Of a stretch of 64,000 bases of DNA, positions 10,240-21,378 are shown one piece after another; position 1 is the first letter of the stretch; each line of letters opens with the position of its first letter. Location of the stretch: assembly GCA_905221605.1 (NCBI GenBank), contig CAJNDS010000458.1, positions 772,136-836,135 on the forward strand, given 5' to 3'. The notes below the pieces were generated by a model, which was given only the letters and a program-made list of their open reading frames with translations, did not search any database and was not told the origin of the DNA. The stretch is from Symbiodinium natans. Its lineage: Eukaryota > Sar > Dinophyceae > Suessiales > Symbiodiniaceae. Position numbers and translations under genes: made by a program.

Positions 10240-10346
10240 TCTAAACCCTAAACCCTAAACCCTAAACCCTAAACCCTAAACCCTAAACCCTAAACCCTAA
10301 ACCCTAAACCCTAAACCCTAAACCCTAAACCCTAAACCCTAAACCC
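10240..10346. repeat. CCCTAAA array
   Basis: About 15 heptamers upstream of exon 10364; a TTTAGGG array of similar length (10452-10558) follows that exon, so the exon is bracketed by opposite arrays. Confidence 0.95.
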
Positions 10347-10363
10347 ACTCTCCTCCCAAGCAG

Positions 10364-11002
10364 CCGGCAAGTCAGGCCACACACCGGCCGTCTCTGTGGC
10401 CGCTCGAGCCTCCTCGCTGCGCTTCGCAGTGGCACCTCGGAAGCAGGAGGTGGTTTAGGGTTTAGGGTTTAGGGTTTAAGGTTTAGGGTTTAGGGTTTAG
10501 GGTTTAAGGTTTAGGGTTTAGGGTTTTGGGTTTAGGGTTTAGGGTTTAGGGTTTAGGGCTTGCCGCCAGTTCCACGGCTGAAAGCCTCAGCCAACTTGAG
10601 GCGCCTTCAGTTCTGCTGCCTTGCATTGCGGACGCTGGAGTTTATAACAGCCACACCTCCAAGAAACCTTAGGCTGGAGGGTGGAATTTGTTGCAATTCT
10701 TGTGGCTCAGGCTTGTTCAGGGTTTTGTTGCAATTCTTGTGGCTCAGGCTTGTTCTGGGTTTTGGTGAGCCCAGAGACCTCAAACCTTAAGCTGCATTCT
10801 TTGATTTGCTAGAGTCCAGACGTGTTTCCGGTCGCATTCTGATGCCAAAGCCTACAAACGCCAAAGTCCACTATCATCAACCCCCCAAACCCTAAACCCT
10901 AAACCCCAAACCCTAAACCCTAAACCCTTTAGCGTTCTGATTGCTGCGCTGGCCTTAGGAGATGGCGCTGTTGGCCGAGCGGGCGCCGCGGCACGTCTAT
11001 AG
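10364..11002 (+). CDS. Exon cluster with a small-residue-rich C-terminus, stop at 11000-11002
   Basis: Exons: 10364-10449 (SVAARASSLRFAVAPRKQE, donor GTGGTT), 10570-~10660 (AESLSQLEAPSVLLPCIADA; runs to TAG at 10670-10672 if unspliced), 10813-~10882 (RRVSGRILMPKPTNAKVHYH) and 10933-11002 (VLIAALALGDGAVGRAGAAA, ending TAG). TTTAGGG or CCCTAAA arrays separate them. The C-terminal exon is alanine/leucine rich and could be a membrane segment. Function unknown; the grouping is inferred from spacing and common strand. Confidence 0.45.
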
Positions 11003-11591
11003 TACCTTGTAAGCCCTACTGACCCTAATATTGGGCCTTCAAGTGTGTTTTGTAGGAGGCCCCCCTCCATGGAGGGCTTATACGAGACTGCCGACTCCAG
11101 ATTGGTGGGTGTGTGTGTGTGTGTTTGTTTGTTTTCTGGGGTTCTTTGTTTTGTTTCTTGAGGCAGTCTTTTTTTTTTGGCGGGGGGGAGGTTTGGTTGT
11201 TGTTTTGGGTTGTGGGCTTCTTTTGTTTGTTTTGGGTTTTTGTTGCTGCTTTTTTTTGGCGGGGGGGGGGGGGGGGGTTCATGTTTCGTGGGCCTCTAAA
11301 GCCATCCAAGCCCAACAACCCTAAATCAGAAGAGTCCTAGAGCCCTCACATCAAGCCATGTGAAACTCTTCGAAGCCTATTTAAGAACCCGCTGCAAAGC
11401 CCAAACCCCGCTAAGTCCCACTAGATCCCTCAAACCGCCCACAACCCACACCTGAAACCCCCCAAACCCTAAACCCTAAACCCTAAACCCTAAACCCTAA
11501 ACCCTAAACCCTAAACCCCAAACCCTAAACCCTAAACCCTAAACCCTAAACCCCCCCCCCTTGAACCCTCTGCATCCCACCGGTTTTGCAG

Positions 11592-12277
11592 GTGCCAGCT
11601 GAGCGCGCGGAGCGCATGGGCCCAGAGACCCAGAGTTTCCTTGGGCATTCGTGGATTCGAGGGTTTCGTTTTGGGATGTTCCCCCTAATACGAACAGCCC
11701 TTTTGGGGTTTAGGGTTTAGGGTTTAGGGTTTAGGGTTTAGGGTTGAGGGTTTAAAGATGATCATAGGGGGCACTAGAATCCCTACTAGGGAATGCTAGA
11801 AGAAGGGAGAACATACATTCCTTAATAGGGCTGATAGTACACCTAAACCCTAAACCCTAAACCCTAAACCCTAAACCCTAAACCCTAAACCCTAAACCCT
11901 AAACCCCCCTATTCAAATCCCTATGAAGGATTGTTAGTATACAACATCCCAAGTTTCGTTGTGGACCGTCTCAAAGCTTGCCGGGACTCTAGCGTTTAGG
12001 GTTTAGGGTTTAGGGTTTAGAGTTTAGGGTTTAGGGTTTAGGGTTACCCGCGAATGGTTCTACCTACCGATCCCGGGGCGACACTGCTAATCTGTAGGTG
12101 AAGAGTGTCCCAGATACAGTATTTTGGGGGCACGGGGTTTATAGGGCCACCCTATAAACCTAAACCCTAATCCTCTCATGTAGGGTTTATAGGATCAGAG
12201 GGGAGTGGCTTCTTCGACTCACGACCTCCATCCCTATTGTCAACAAGTTCGCTAACGTTGCGAGTTCATCAGAATGA
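11592..12277 (+). CDS. Exons interrupted by a CTTGGGATG element, unknown protein
   Basis: 11592-11662 opens after TTTTGCAG and reads AERAERMGPETQSFLGHSW. A CTTGGGATG-type element with two nested arrays follows, and the frame resumes at 11954-11991 (VVDRLKACRDS). A GT-AG intron of 11663-11953 joins them in frame. Downstream, ~12043-12090 (REWFYLPIPGRHC, TAA) and ~12200-12277 (TSIPIVNKFANVASSSE, TGA) are candidate terminal exons of one or two genes. Confidence 0.45.
11670..11953. mobile_element. CTTGGGATGTTCCCC family MITE split by two arrays, flanks TTTCGT
   Basis: Left TTTGGGATGTTCCCCCTAA, right TATACAACATCCCAAG, TTTCGT at 11664-11669 and 11954-11959. A TTTAGGG array (11706-11755) and a CCCTAAA array (11842-11905) lie inside, in inverted order. 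Confidence 0.7.
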
Positions 12278-12425
12278 GTCCCTTCGAAGGCTAAACCCTG
12301 AGCCCTATGGGTTTAGGGTTTAGGGTTTAGGGTTTAGGGTTTAGGGTTTAGGGTTTAGGGTTTAGGTTTTAGGGTTTAGGGTTTAGGGTTTAGGGTGTAA
12401 ACTCCCGTCCCCGAACCCACGAAAG

Positions 12426-13037
12426 GTTTGGTGAATCGCGTGGTCCCCCGCGTGACGCTCTTTGCCGAGGCCCCCGGCTTATACCTTGGAGTTCAGGGTC
12501 TCTGGGTTAGGGTTTAGGGTTTAGGGTTTAGGGAGAGGATTTAGGGGAGAGAAGTGGGGGCGGTGGGTTAGGACTGTGGAATCTGTTAGTCCAGGGTTCA
12601 GAGGGTTGGGGGTTGAGGGCTCAGGGGGGGCAGGGTTCTCCAGAGTTTCACCTTTGTGTGGTTATAGGAGGCCCTGAACCCTAAACCCTAAACCCTCAAC
12701 CCTCAACCCTCAACCTTGAGGCTCTGGACTTCTCTTCGCAACATGGTCATCCCAACACCCTTTGGAACCCAAACCCCAAAAAGGCGCGGAAGACCAAGAT
12801 GCTAAGCCAACCTCCGGAGCTACAACCCCCAAAATGTAATCCGGGTTTAGGGTTCAATTAGGGTGCAGGACTCTCCTAGAGACCCCTACCCCCTAGACAG
12901 GCCAGATCAGACATTCCGATGATAGTACCCTTCTTTTAAGGGTGCCCCTCAACCCGAATATTTCCCTTAGATATCCCCTGCAGGCCAGGCGTTTGGCCGA
13001 GAAGATTGCAGCGATCACGCCGGAGAATCTCCAGCGA
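12426..13037 (+). CDS. Two exons, unknown
   Basis: 12426-12497 reads VNRVVPRVTLFAEAPGLYLG after a GAAAG acceptor. 12984-13037 reads RRLAEKIAAITPENLQR after CCCTGCAG. Both have codon-like composition unlike the repeats around them. Whether they are joined is unknown. Confidence 0.45.
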
Positions 13038-13063
13038 GGCCCTACCTAGGACGCTGGGACTTG

Positions 13064-13172
13064 TAGGTAACCTTTAACCTTTATGGTTATATCGAATCCT
13101 ACTGTAACCCTAAACCCCAACCCCGTGACCGCCTAGCCTTTTTTGGGCTAGTGCATTCAGCCCCTGAGGTTG
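13064..13172. repeat. Dispersed repeat GTAGGTAACCTTTAACC
   Basis: Shares GTAGGTAACCTTTAACC, a GGTTAT stem, CCTACT and GCATTCAGCCCCTGAGGTT with 24960-25050. About 105 bp; no exon seen within. Confidence 0.5.
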
Positions 13173-13442
13173 CATTTTTGGTTTATAGGGGAAAATTGAG
13201 TTTAGAGGGTTTGGAGGGTTCATAGGGTTCATAGGGTTCATAGGGCTGACTGTTTTGAGTGATAGGGTTTAGGGCTCAGGGGAACTTCGGATCTTCCCTG
13301 TTGGATCATGGGTTCCCCTACTAGCCCCCTAGGTTCCCCCCAGAATCAAGGCTATTTAGGGAGAATGGAGCCTTCTTAAGGAGGAACCTAGGAGGGCATA
13401 GTGTAGAGGGGGGTAGTATGGGAACCCATGGAAGGAGCTTTC

Positions 13443-13770
13443 ATGTCGCCTCAGGAGTCTCCGATGCAGGTGTGGGACTTGTAGGGTTCGTAGGGCTTCG
13501 GGCGGGGCCTTTGGGTTTAAAGTTTAGGGCTTTGGGGTTGATTTTTTTTTTCTGTTGAGGGCTGAGGGGCTCCTGATATCTGAAGAGCCACTTGCCTCCA
13601 GCCCTATAGGAGGCCACAGGTACCCAAAAAACCCTGGTGACTTGGAGGTTCGGACGCTGTTTTCGCGCGGGTTTAGCTTCTCGAGCACAGTCTGCATGTA
13701 CATTTTTCAGGAACGCGAGAATTCGGTTAGGATGTCCTACAGCAAGAAACACTGTAAAAACCGATGTCTT
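13443..13770 (+). CDS. Possible first exon and following exons
   Basis: A short open piece starting at ATG 13443 (MSPQESPMQ, then a GTGTGG donor) is followed by an open frame from about 13567 to TGA at 13770-13772 (LLISEEPLASSPIGGHRYP, then DLEVRTLFSRGFSFSS). An internal TTTTTCAG at about 13705 looks like an acceptor. The minus strand is also open here, so this is tentative. Confidence 0.25.
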
Positions 13771-14289
13771 TTTTGAATGTTTTGTTATCTTGTGAACCTA
13801 CAAAAATCTGGAATATCTGACACAGAAGTACACATCACTGCTTTCACTTCGGGCGTTCTAGTGAAAGGGCGCAATGGCGGCAAACAAGCACATAAAACCA
13901 TGGTTTTTACGATGTTTTTCGACATGCACACAAGGGTCAGTGTTGTGCATGTTTTCCTTTTTTGTTGCTAGTAGTGGCAGTTGTTAGTGGTTCGAGCGTC
14001 ATGACGACACACCGTTGGCATAAGCCTTGTGACAGTGCGTCTTGTCACAGAAACGTCAAACGTCCTGGTGCAGCATGTTGTGTAGAGGAGCAAAAACGCT
14101 GTAAATACCAGGGTTTTGGGCATGGATAGAGTACCATGGTCGTAACCAACCCCCCCCCCCAAAAAAAAAAAAAAAAAACACTCAAACCTATCCAAAAGTT
14201 CACGAAACAAACCGCGTTTTTTGGGTACCTGTTTCCTTATAGGACCCCCTACATGAAGCACTCAAATCTCTACCAACGCCGCCCCCCGG

Positions 14290-14718
14290 CCAAGACCCCT
14301 AAACCCGAAACCCTCAACCCTAAACGTCTAAACCCCAAACCCTAAACCTCTAAACCCCAAACCCTAAACCTCTCAACCCCAAACCCTAAACCTCTCAACC
14401 CCAAACCCTAAACCTCTAAACTCCAAACCCTAAACCTCTATACCCTCAACCCTAAACCTCTAAACCCTCAACCCTAAACCTCTAAACCCCCTAAACCCTA
14501 AACCCTAAACCCTAAACCTCTAAACCCCAAACCCTAAACCTCTAAACCCCCCAAACCCTAAACCTCTAAACCCTCAACCCTATACCTCTAAACCCTCAAC
14601 CCTAAACCCTAAACCCTCAACCCTAAACCTCTAAACCCCAAACCCTAAACCTCTAAACCCCCTAAACCCTAAACCTCTAAACCCTAAACCCTCAACCTCT
14701 AAACCCCAAACCCTAAAC
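14290..14718. repeat. Higher-order 21-bp variant array
   Basis: About 20 copies of a unit combining CCTCTAAA, CCCCAAA and CCCTAAA. This is the longest variant array here and shows secondary amplification of a mutated telomere-type block. Confidence 0.9.
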
Positions 14719-14720
14719 CT

Positions 14721-15171
14721 TGGGCTGCCTCCGGAAGGTGCCAACTCAGGCTTCGCTCCTAAGGGCGTTGCAGCACCGAACCCTTGTTTTTTAGGGTTTA
14801 GGGTTTAGGGTTTAGGGTTTAGGGTTTAGGGTTTAGGGTTTAGGGTATATCATCTTAGGGTAGTTTCATGGGCTCTAAGTATGGTTCCTAACCTCCTTCA
14901 CAGCTCTGCAAGTGTGCAGGCAAGCTGCTCCTCTATGAGCAACTTGGGCAGCAGATTTTCCGAAGCTGTTTGTCCTAGGCCCTAGACCCCAAACCCCAAA
15001 CCCCAAACCCTAAACCCTAAACCCTACACCCTAAAGCCTTAACCGCAGCACGCCCAAGGGAGTGTCAACTTGTGCTCCCTTTCCCCGACAAAGGCAAGCC
15101 GCGAAGCCAACCCTGGCAGAGATTCTCGGCTTAGATCATCGTTAACGGTGTCATTTGTGTTGGTTTCTTAG
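14721..15171 (+). CDS. Three exons, terminal stop at 15169-15171
   Basis: 14721-~14785 (LRKVPTQASLLRALQHRTL), 14904-~14968 (KCAGKLLLYEQLGQQIFRS, after TTCACAG) and 15049-15171 (SLSPTKASREANPGRDSRL, then SSLTVSFVLVS and TAG; exactly 41 codons). They are separated by a TTTAGGG array and a CCCCAAA/CCCTAAA array. No family recognised. Confidence 0.5.
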
Positions 15172-15625
15172 GGGTTCTGGGTTTAGGGTTTAGCATTTAG
15201 GGTTTAGGGCTCAGGGCTTAGATCGTCTATGGCGTACCAGTTGTGTGGGCATGGGTTTAGGGTTTCAGGTTCCAGGTTTTCTGGGTTTAGTTGGGGTTTA
15301 GGGTTTAGGGTTTAGGGATTAGGGATTAGGTCTTGCCGTTTGCGGTTCAGGATTTAGGACTGAAGGCTCGATCTTGGGGTTGTGCCGTTTTTTCTTTCGG
15401 TGATCCTAGTTAGGACCGGATAACACTAGTATATTTGGGCAGCTCCTATCCCTTCGTATGCCCGAATATAGTCCCTAAGTATTTTAGTCGTGTTTCCGCA
15501 CAGTAAACCCGATTAACCCTAGGATCCCCCATAGACATAAACCCTGTAAGCCCTATAACCCTCTAAACCCTATGCACCCTATAAACCCTATAATCCCTAT
15601 AGCCTTTGTTCTGGGGGTTTCGGTT

Positions 15626-15745
15626 ACCCATTGGGATCCTGTGATTTGGATCGACCGCGCTTGAGCGGAATAGCTGGCCATACTCACTTCTCCCCCCCCC
15701 CCCCCGCCCCCGCAATATGGTGTCGATCCAAGTTGTGTTCCTTGA
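15626..15745. mobile_element. Element with TTGGATCGAC inverted ends
   Basis: GATCCTGTGATTTGGATCGAC near 15632-15652 faces GTCGATCCAAGTTGTGTTCC near 15722-15741, with a C-run between. Confidence 0.5.
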
Positions 15746-15779
15746 TGGGTCTCGCTTCTGTTAGCAGCTCTTAAGTATA

Positions 15780-15826
15780 TGAGAGAGAGAGAGGGAGAGA
15801 GCGAGAGAGAGAAAGAGATATGTTGG
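15780..15826. repeat. GA microsatellite
   Basis: Imperfect (GA)n of about 45 bp. Confidence 0.85.
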
Positions 15827-15877
15827 GTCTTTGTAAGTAAAGAATGTAGTATAGGTGCATGGTCCATCTCGTTCCAG

Positions 15878-15959
15878 GCACGGCCCTATGTCTACCAACC
15901 CTGAAGCGTATCCTGCTCCCCCTCCTGCGTGCAAAATTAGGAGAGTCAAAGCAGCATGA
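15878..15959 (+). CDS. Terminal exon, proline-rich and basic C-terminus
   Basis: Opens after GTTCCAG, reads MSTNPEAYPAPPPACKIRR and ends in TGA at 15957-15959. It sits just downstream of a GA-rich microsatellite. A different frame is open over 15859-16095 but is less protein-like. Confidence 0.4.
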
Positions 15960-16184
15960 AGACCCTCGCGCTATCACGAAATACTCCTATTCAGAGAAGC
16001 GGGAAAACCGTTGCGACCATTTTACTTCCCTGAATTTGTTCACAGTATATGGCGAAGAATATCATAGAAGCATTGCATGTGTGTATGCGGGGTAGTAATT
16101 GGGGTAGTAATAGTACGAGAAACTAGACGAAGATCCCTCAAGCTTTAGCCTTCCGAGGGTTTAGGGGTTTATTCCTCTCCCCAG

Positions 16185-17474
16185 GAAGTATCGCGCGACC
16201 GAGCCTGCAATGCCTGGGCCTGAGCTTGCAAAGAGGACCTCAGCAGATCCTTTAAGCTGTATGTTGGGGTTTAGGGCTTTGGGTTCAGGGTTTGGGGATG
16301 TTTAGGTGTAGGGCGAACTCCTTGGAATGGTAAGTGCTTAGGTCGTACATGGCAAGACCCAGACTTTGGATATCACAGCTGTCCCCCTACAAACCCTAAA
16401 CCCCAAACCCTGAACCCTGAACCGACTTTGAGCAGAAGCGTGTCTCCAGGCTGGACATGTTCGCATCCGATGCCTCACAGGCAGGCGCCTTTAGAGGGAG
16501 GTGGCAGAGGGTTAAGGGTTTAGGGTGTAGGGTTTATAATAGGGTTTAGGGTTTAGGGTTGCAGAGTCTAGGACCCAAAGTAGGCCCTTATTCCTTGTTT
16601 TTTTAAGGGTGAAGGTGCCGTGTTTAAGCCCCTTTCAACCAAAAGGGGCACCCCTTCTATTCCCAGGTTACTCCTGGGTCTGGTTCTTTGGGAGTTCCTG
16701 CGGCTTCTCATGGAGTTGGCTGCTGTGGGGCAGGGCTTTGCGCGTTCGAGCTGTCTCCTGCTGTGCTTGTATGCAGAAGCATCCCGAAGCCCGAAGCCCA
16801 AAGCCCTAAACCCTGATGCCCTAGCAGCCGAAAAGCTTGCAGCCTTCAAGCCTGCAAACCCCTGAGAACTTAAATCCCAAAAGCCCGAAAGGCCCTAAAG
16901 CCCTAAAACCCTAACCCCCAACCCCAGAACCCCCCAAAAACCCTACAACCCCCAACAAACCCCCAACAAACCCTGAACAAACCCCAAACCCCAAACCCTT
17001 AACCCTAAACCGTAAACTCATCCCTGCTCAAACACGCTCCCGAGCCGAATCGATCCCCCTCCGAGCCCAGGCCTGCATTTTAACCCTACATCATCGGTGG
17101 CTTCAGGGGCTTTTCGGGCTGGGCTTAGGGTTTAGGGTTTGGGGTTTAGAGTTTGGAGTTTGGGGTTTAGGGTTTAGGGCTGTTTGCTTTGTATGCTTTT
17201 GGGGCTTTTGCGGGCTTGACGTTGAGTTTCCCATGCTGCTAGGCAAAGAGTCCTGGTGCAGACTTGCTCGTCTTTGGCACAGAGGGATAGGATTCAGGGC
17301 TTCAAGCGGTTTAGGGTGTAGGGTGTAGGGTTTAGGGTTTTAGGGCCTAGGGTTTTAGGGCCTGGGGTTTAGGGTTTAGGGTTTAGGGCAAGTCTTGAGT
17401 CCTGGGGGGGCGGGGGGAAGAGGGGGGCCTGTGTGCCCCAGGCAAACGTCAAGAAGTTTGCCAAGGGCAAGTGA
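16185..17474 (+). CDS. Exon cluster, stop at 17472-17474
   Basis: 16185-~16268 (YRATEPAMPGPELAKRTSA, after CTCCCCAG), a micro-exon at about 16311-16336 with donor ATG|GTAAGTG, ~16424-16517 (FEQKRVSRLDMFASDASQAG), ~16683-16790 (LWEFLRLLMELAAVGQGFA), 17243-~17300 (KESWCRLARLWHRG) and 17442-17474 (ANVKKFAKGK, TGA). An AGGACCC-type element at 16572-16680 lies between two of them. Function unknown; the grouping is inferred. Confidence 0.4.
16572..16680. mobile_element. AGGACCCAGAGTAGGCCC family MITE
   Basis: Left AGGACCCAAAGTAGGCCC, right CCAGGTTACTCCTGGGTCT. Related copies: 7551-7672 (with an internal CCCTAAA insert), 39494-39577 (left part), 43150-43257 and ~50115-50218. Confidence 0.65.
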
Positions 17475-17953
17475 AGCCCTGAGACCCGCCACAGCTTTGC
17501 GAGTGGTACAAAACAGGCGTCTCTAGAGTTTAGGGTTTAGGGCAGCCCCACCCCCACCCCAAGCTACAACCTCCAAGCAACCCCCCTGTTAAAGGGGGCC
17601 TGAGTGTACCCTCACTGGGTATCTGAAAGGGTACTTGGGTCTAGGCAATAGCCCAAAAATAGAGCATCTTCTGCGTAGGCCATTCTTTGCGGGGGATTTA
17701 GATTCTGGTACCCAAATATAGAGTGCTCAAAGTACACAGGGTACTCCCAAAAGAACCCCTCATTGACCACTAACATTGGGTAGAATTGGGGGTGCGAGAG
17801 GTGCGCCCTAAACCTTACACCACCAAGCTTGGAAACCCTAAGCCTTTAAGGTCTGGGGTGTGTGGAATTTGCCACGCTGCGATCGCAGTCCCTAAGCCCT
17901 GAACCTGAAAACCTGAAACAAAAAGTCGAAGACCCCCAGCCGTAACCCTAAAA

Positions 17954-18056
17954 CTTGGGATGTTCCCCCTTATACTAACAATCCTTAACAGGGATTAGAA
18001 CAGGGAGTACTACATCCTTATTAAGGACTGTGAGTATAAGGGGGGAACATCCCAAG
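17954..18056. mobile_element. CTTGGGATGTTCCCC family MITE, intact
   Basis: 103 bp; ends CTTGGGATGTTCCCCCTTAT and GTATAAGGGGGGAACATCCC followed by AAG; a large part of each arm is complementary. Confidence 0.8.
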
Positions 18057-18137
18057 CCTAAGACCCCAAACCCTCAACCACCTCCTGTTCCTTATAGAAG
18101 CCCTAAACCCCTGCCCGAAAACCTCAAACCCTAAATT

Positions 18138-18276
18138 CTTACTGGAGCTCACTCCCTAAACCCTAAACCCTAAACCCTAAACCCTAAACCCTAAACCCTA
18201 AACCCTAAACCCTAAACCCTAAACCCTAAACCCTAAACCCTAAACCTAAACTCCAAAGTCTTGCTGGAGCTCACTC
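18138..18276. repeat. CCCTAAA array flanked by a 17-bp duplication
   Basis: 18138-18154 and 18260-18276 share CTTRCTGGAGCTCACTC with one mismatch; 13 heptamers lie between. Both strands are open beyond the right copy (+ HSPNLLSHNGFQADLLVS). Confidence 0.85.
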
Positions 18277-18647
18277 ACCCAACCTTTTGAGCCACAACGG
18301 CTTCCAAGCTGACCTTCTTGTGAGCCTTGGCCCCTTCTAGGGCCGTTTCGGGTTTAGGGTTTAGGGTTTAGGGTTTAGGGTTTTAGGGTGTTAGGATAAA
18401 CCCCTTAAGCCCTTCTACCCCCCTCCAAAGCCAACCCCCTAAACCCCCAAACCCCCCCAAAGCCCCAAACCCTAAAGCCCTTAGCCCGCTCCGAAGCCCT
18501 CCGAAATCCCACACCTAGCACTCAGGGGGTTTAAACGTTTAGGGTTTCGGGTTTAGGGTTTAGTGTTTAGTTTAGGTCAGGTGCTTAAACCTGGAGACTC
18601 TCTCAACCCAAAATGCTTCATTTCTCCTCTGTGGAAATGTCGCGCAG

Positions 18648-19030
18648 GTGCCTTCCGCTGCCATGGTCGGACCCCAGGACGCGGAGGGCTCTCGGTTTAG
18701 GGTTTATGGTTTAGGGCTTAGGGCTTCGGGTTAAGGGTTTAGGGGTTCAAGGCTTTAGGGGTTTAAATGCAAAGAGGGTTTGTATAAGAAGCCTCTTTGC
18801 TTCAGTTTCTTGCTTAAGGGGTTCAAAGTTTTAGGGATTCAAAATACCATCATAAACCTTAAACCCTCTTGTAGGGGGTTGAGGAGGTTTGCATCTACAG
18901 GGCATGTGGGGGCATTATGAGTGTTGGGAGGAGTCAAGGGCCCTTTAGGGCGTTAGGGTTCAGGGTTCAATGCCGCTCCAAGAGCCTGAACCCTGGTCCT
19001 TCCGATGACAAGGCCTCCCTCCTGAAGTAG
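18648..19030 (+). CDS. Two exons, stop at 19028-19030
   Basis: 18648-18694 (VPSAAMVGPQDAEGS) opens after GCGCAG and closes at CTCG|GTTTAG. 18971-19030 (SKSLNPGPSDDKASLLK, TAG) is 20 codons. Small, but both look coding. Confidence 0.4.
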
Positions 19031-19041
19031 ACAGTTGGGTG

Positions 19042-19137
19042 TAGGGTTTAGGGTTTAGGGTTTAGGGTTTAGGGTTTAGGGTTTAGGGTTTAGGGTTTAG
19101 GGTTTAGGGTTTAGGGTTTAGGGTTTAGGGTTTAGGG
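19042..19137. repeat. TTTAGGG array
   Basis: About 13 heptamers between a TAG-ending exon and exon 19141. Confidence 0.95.
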
Positions 19138-19140
19138 CAG

Positions 19141-19577
19141 ATTCTTGCCGTCGTTTGCCACACTACTGAAGGGTGTCAGTGGGGATTGAAAGCCTGGGTG
19201 GATAAGCGCTGGTCCTTGATCTTTGCAGCAGATGCCAGTAGTGGACCGAGGCAGCAGCTATCCCTAAACCCAAGGCCCTTGTGGTTGTTTTTTCGTGGGC
19301 GTGGGGGGGCGGGGGGGACTCTACGGCTACAACTGCCCCCAAACCCTACATCGCCAAGCTTGGGCCAGAGAAATCAGCCAGGTCTGAGACCCTAAGCCCT
19401 AAACCCCATACCCTATACCCCCTACCCTATACCCCCTACCCTAAACCCTAAACCCTAAGCCCTCAACCCTAAACCCTAAACCCTAAACCCTAAACCCCGG
19501 AATCGATGCCTCCCAAAAGGAGCCCTCGGGTCGACGCAGTGCCCGTCGCTTGGTTCCCTGCCCCTCGGCCTTAATGG
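19141..19577 (+). CDS. Three exons, unknown protein
   Basis: 19141-~19264 (LKAWVDKRWSLIFAADASSG), 19316-19381 (LYGYNCPQTLHRQAWAREI, with donor CAG|GTCTGAG) and ~19500-19575 (ASQKEPSGRRSARRLVPC). A CCCTAAA or G-rich stretch lies in each gap. Confidence 0.5.
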
Positions 19578-20676
19578 GGGGGGGCGGGGGGGGGGTGGGG
19601 GGGGTTTAGGGTTTAGGGGTTTAGGCTTTCGGGTTTGGGGTTTAGGGTTTGGGGTTTGGGGTTCGAAACTGGGTTTCGGGGTTTAGGGTTTAGGGTGTTG
19701 GGTTTAGGGTGGCCCTTGTGTTATGGGATCCTACTATTCACCAGTGTTTAGGGTTTAGGATTGAGGGTTTAGGGTGGTCCTTGTTATACGGGATCCTGGT
19801 ATGGGGTCCAGGGTTTGGGGTCCCTTGTTATCATAAACCTACATACAAGGATGATAAGGCGACAGGACCTGACCAAGAAGGGGGTTTCAGGGTGTAAGGC
19901 TGCTGCTTAGTCCAGCAAAGCTTTTCTCGGCTCCAGTCGTTTTCCCCTGCAGCCTGGAACCCTCGAACCTTGTCGAACCCTGAACCCTCGAACCCTCGAA
20001 CCCCAAGACCTTAAACCCCCGCAAACCCCCGCACTCCCTCGAACCCACCCGTAAAACTCAACACCCCCAGACCCCCCTAAACCCCGAAGGCCTGAATCCC
20101 AATTTTTGGGCCACATCTCGGCTCTGACAGCACACGCCGTGCCAGGCGCATCCGTACCGGCGCGGTCCGCGCACTCCCACGGGCTGCCATCTGACATGTC
20201 GAGGTTTAGATCCTTTCAGGGCTGTTGTCATTTGTTTATCGGCTGCGGCAGTTTTGATTTCGCCGGAACCCCCCTATTTAACCCTCAACCCGAATGCACA
20301 TGTGTCTATATCTATATCTATATATACATATATGTATATATAGGCATTTATGTTTGTCAATCGCCATGTAGAACAGATGTATAAATATAGAAATGCAAGC
20401 ACTAAGCACCTGTACGAGAGCTCATCACAGCACTGAGTACCCCAAATGTGTCTTGCTTGGTCTCGGGCTAGGGTGTGCAGCAGGTCGGATTTCATAAGGT
20501 GGTTTGAAAGGGACCTTTGAGGGCATGAGGCTGTTATCTGTAGGAGTTAGGGGCAGTTCGTTGCAACAGGTTATGGCGTTGTCTAGGTTGTTCGGTGCGC
20601 ATGTCCCGGCTTGGGGGCTTGGGGGGGGAGGGGGAGGGGGGGGGCGGAGAACAGGGGTTGGAATTGGAATTAGCAG

Positions 20677-21030
20677 CTTCAAACATGCAGACGTCATAGC
20701 ATTCATTGCCGAGAACATGCGAACAACCACCGATCACCAACCTACATCCTATGCACTAAGCCCTGAACGCGAAACCCTCTCAATAGCAAAAAAAGCCCTG
20801 AACCCTAAACTCTAACGCCTGACAAAGTTTGGCTCGAAGCTCGACAGCCCTCAAGCCCCAAAACCCCGAAGCCTACAATGAATCAATGAACCTTGTGCAA
20901 GGGCCGCGGTGTCTCAGTCATCCGCAGAGTAAAGCACGTCTATGTCTGCTGCAACTCCCTCAAGCATGACCCTCTTCAGCAGTACCAAAGCTCTCTTTGG
21001 TCAAGTGCCCAGAACTGGTTTATCGTATAG
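20677..21030 (+). CDS. Two exons, unknown protein
   Basis: 20677-~20793 (FKHADVIAFIAENMRTTTDH, then SYALSPERETLSIAK) opens after TTAGCAG. 20902-21030 (RGVSVIRRVKHVYVCCNSLK, then QYQSSLWSSAQNWFIV) is 43 codons ending TAG at 21028-21030. That TAG is directly followed by GTCCCTAAACCC, so it could instead be a donor region. An open frame at 20117-20219 (ALTAHAVPGASVPARSAH) may be an upstream exon. Confidence 0.5.
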
Positions 21031-21378
21031 GTCCCTAAACCCTGAACCCTAAACCCTAAACCCTAAACCCTAAACCCTAAGCCCTAAACCCTAAACCCTA
21101 AACCCTTGCTTAGGGGTTTCGGGGGGGGCTTAGGGATCTTTAGCGCTTCTGGGGCTTGGGGAACCAGGGTGTTTAGGGGATTTTTGGTTGCTTAGGGACT
21201 AGGGCTTTGGGGGTTCAGGGTGTCGGGTTTCGGGGTTTGGGGGGTTTTAAGGGGTTTTAAAGAGGGTTTTAAGAGGGTTTCAAGAGGAGTTTAGGGTTTA
21301 GGGGGGTTTAAGTGGGATTTACAGGGGGTTTCAGGGTTTTAAGGCGTCCCAAGAAGCCCCTGTCATGGACTGGGCCTC

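Larger units (their letters stand above)
17475..18647. other. Gap of repeats
   Basis: Contains an intact CTTGGGATG MITE, CCCTAAA arrays with the 17-bp duplication, and an unexplained 17600-17800 stretch rich in GGTACCC/GGGTAC motifs. A possible terminal exon lies at 18277-18340. Confidence 0.55.

Noticed and set aside
11025-11340. 97-codon frames on both strands near 11.1-11.3 kb
   Set aside because: Low-complexity GT/G-rich sequence with long homopolymers; both strands are open by composition.
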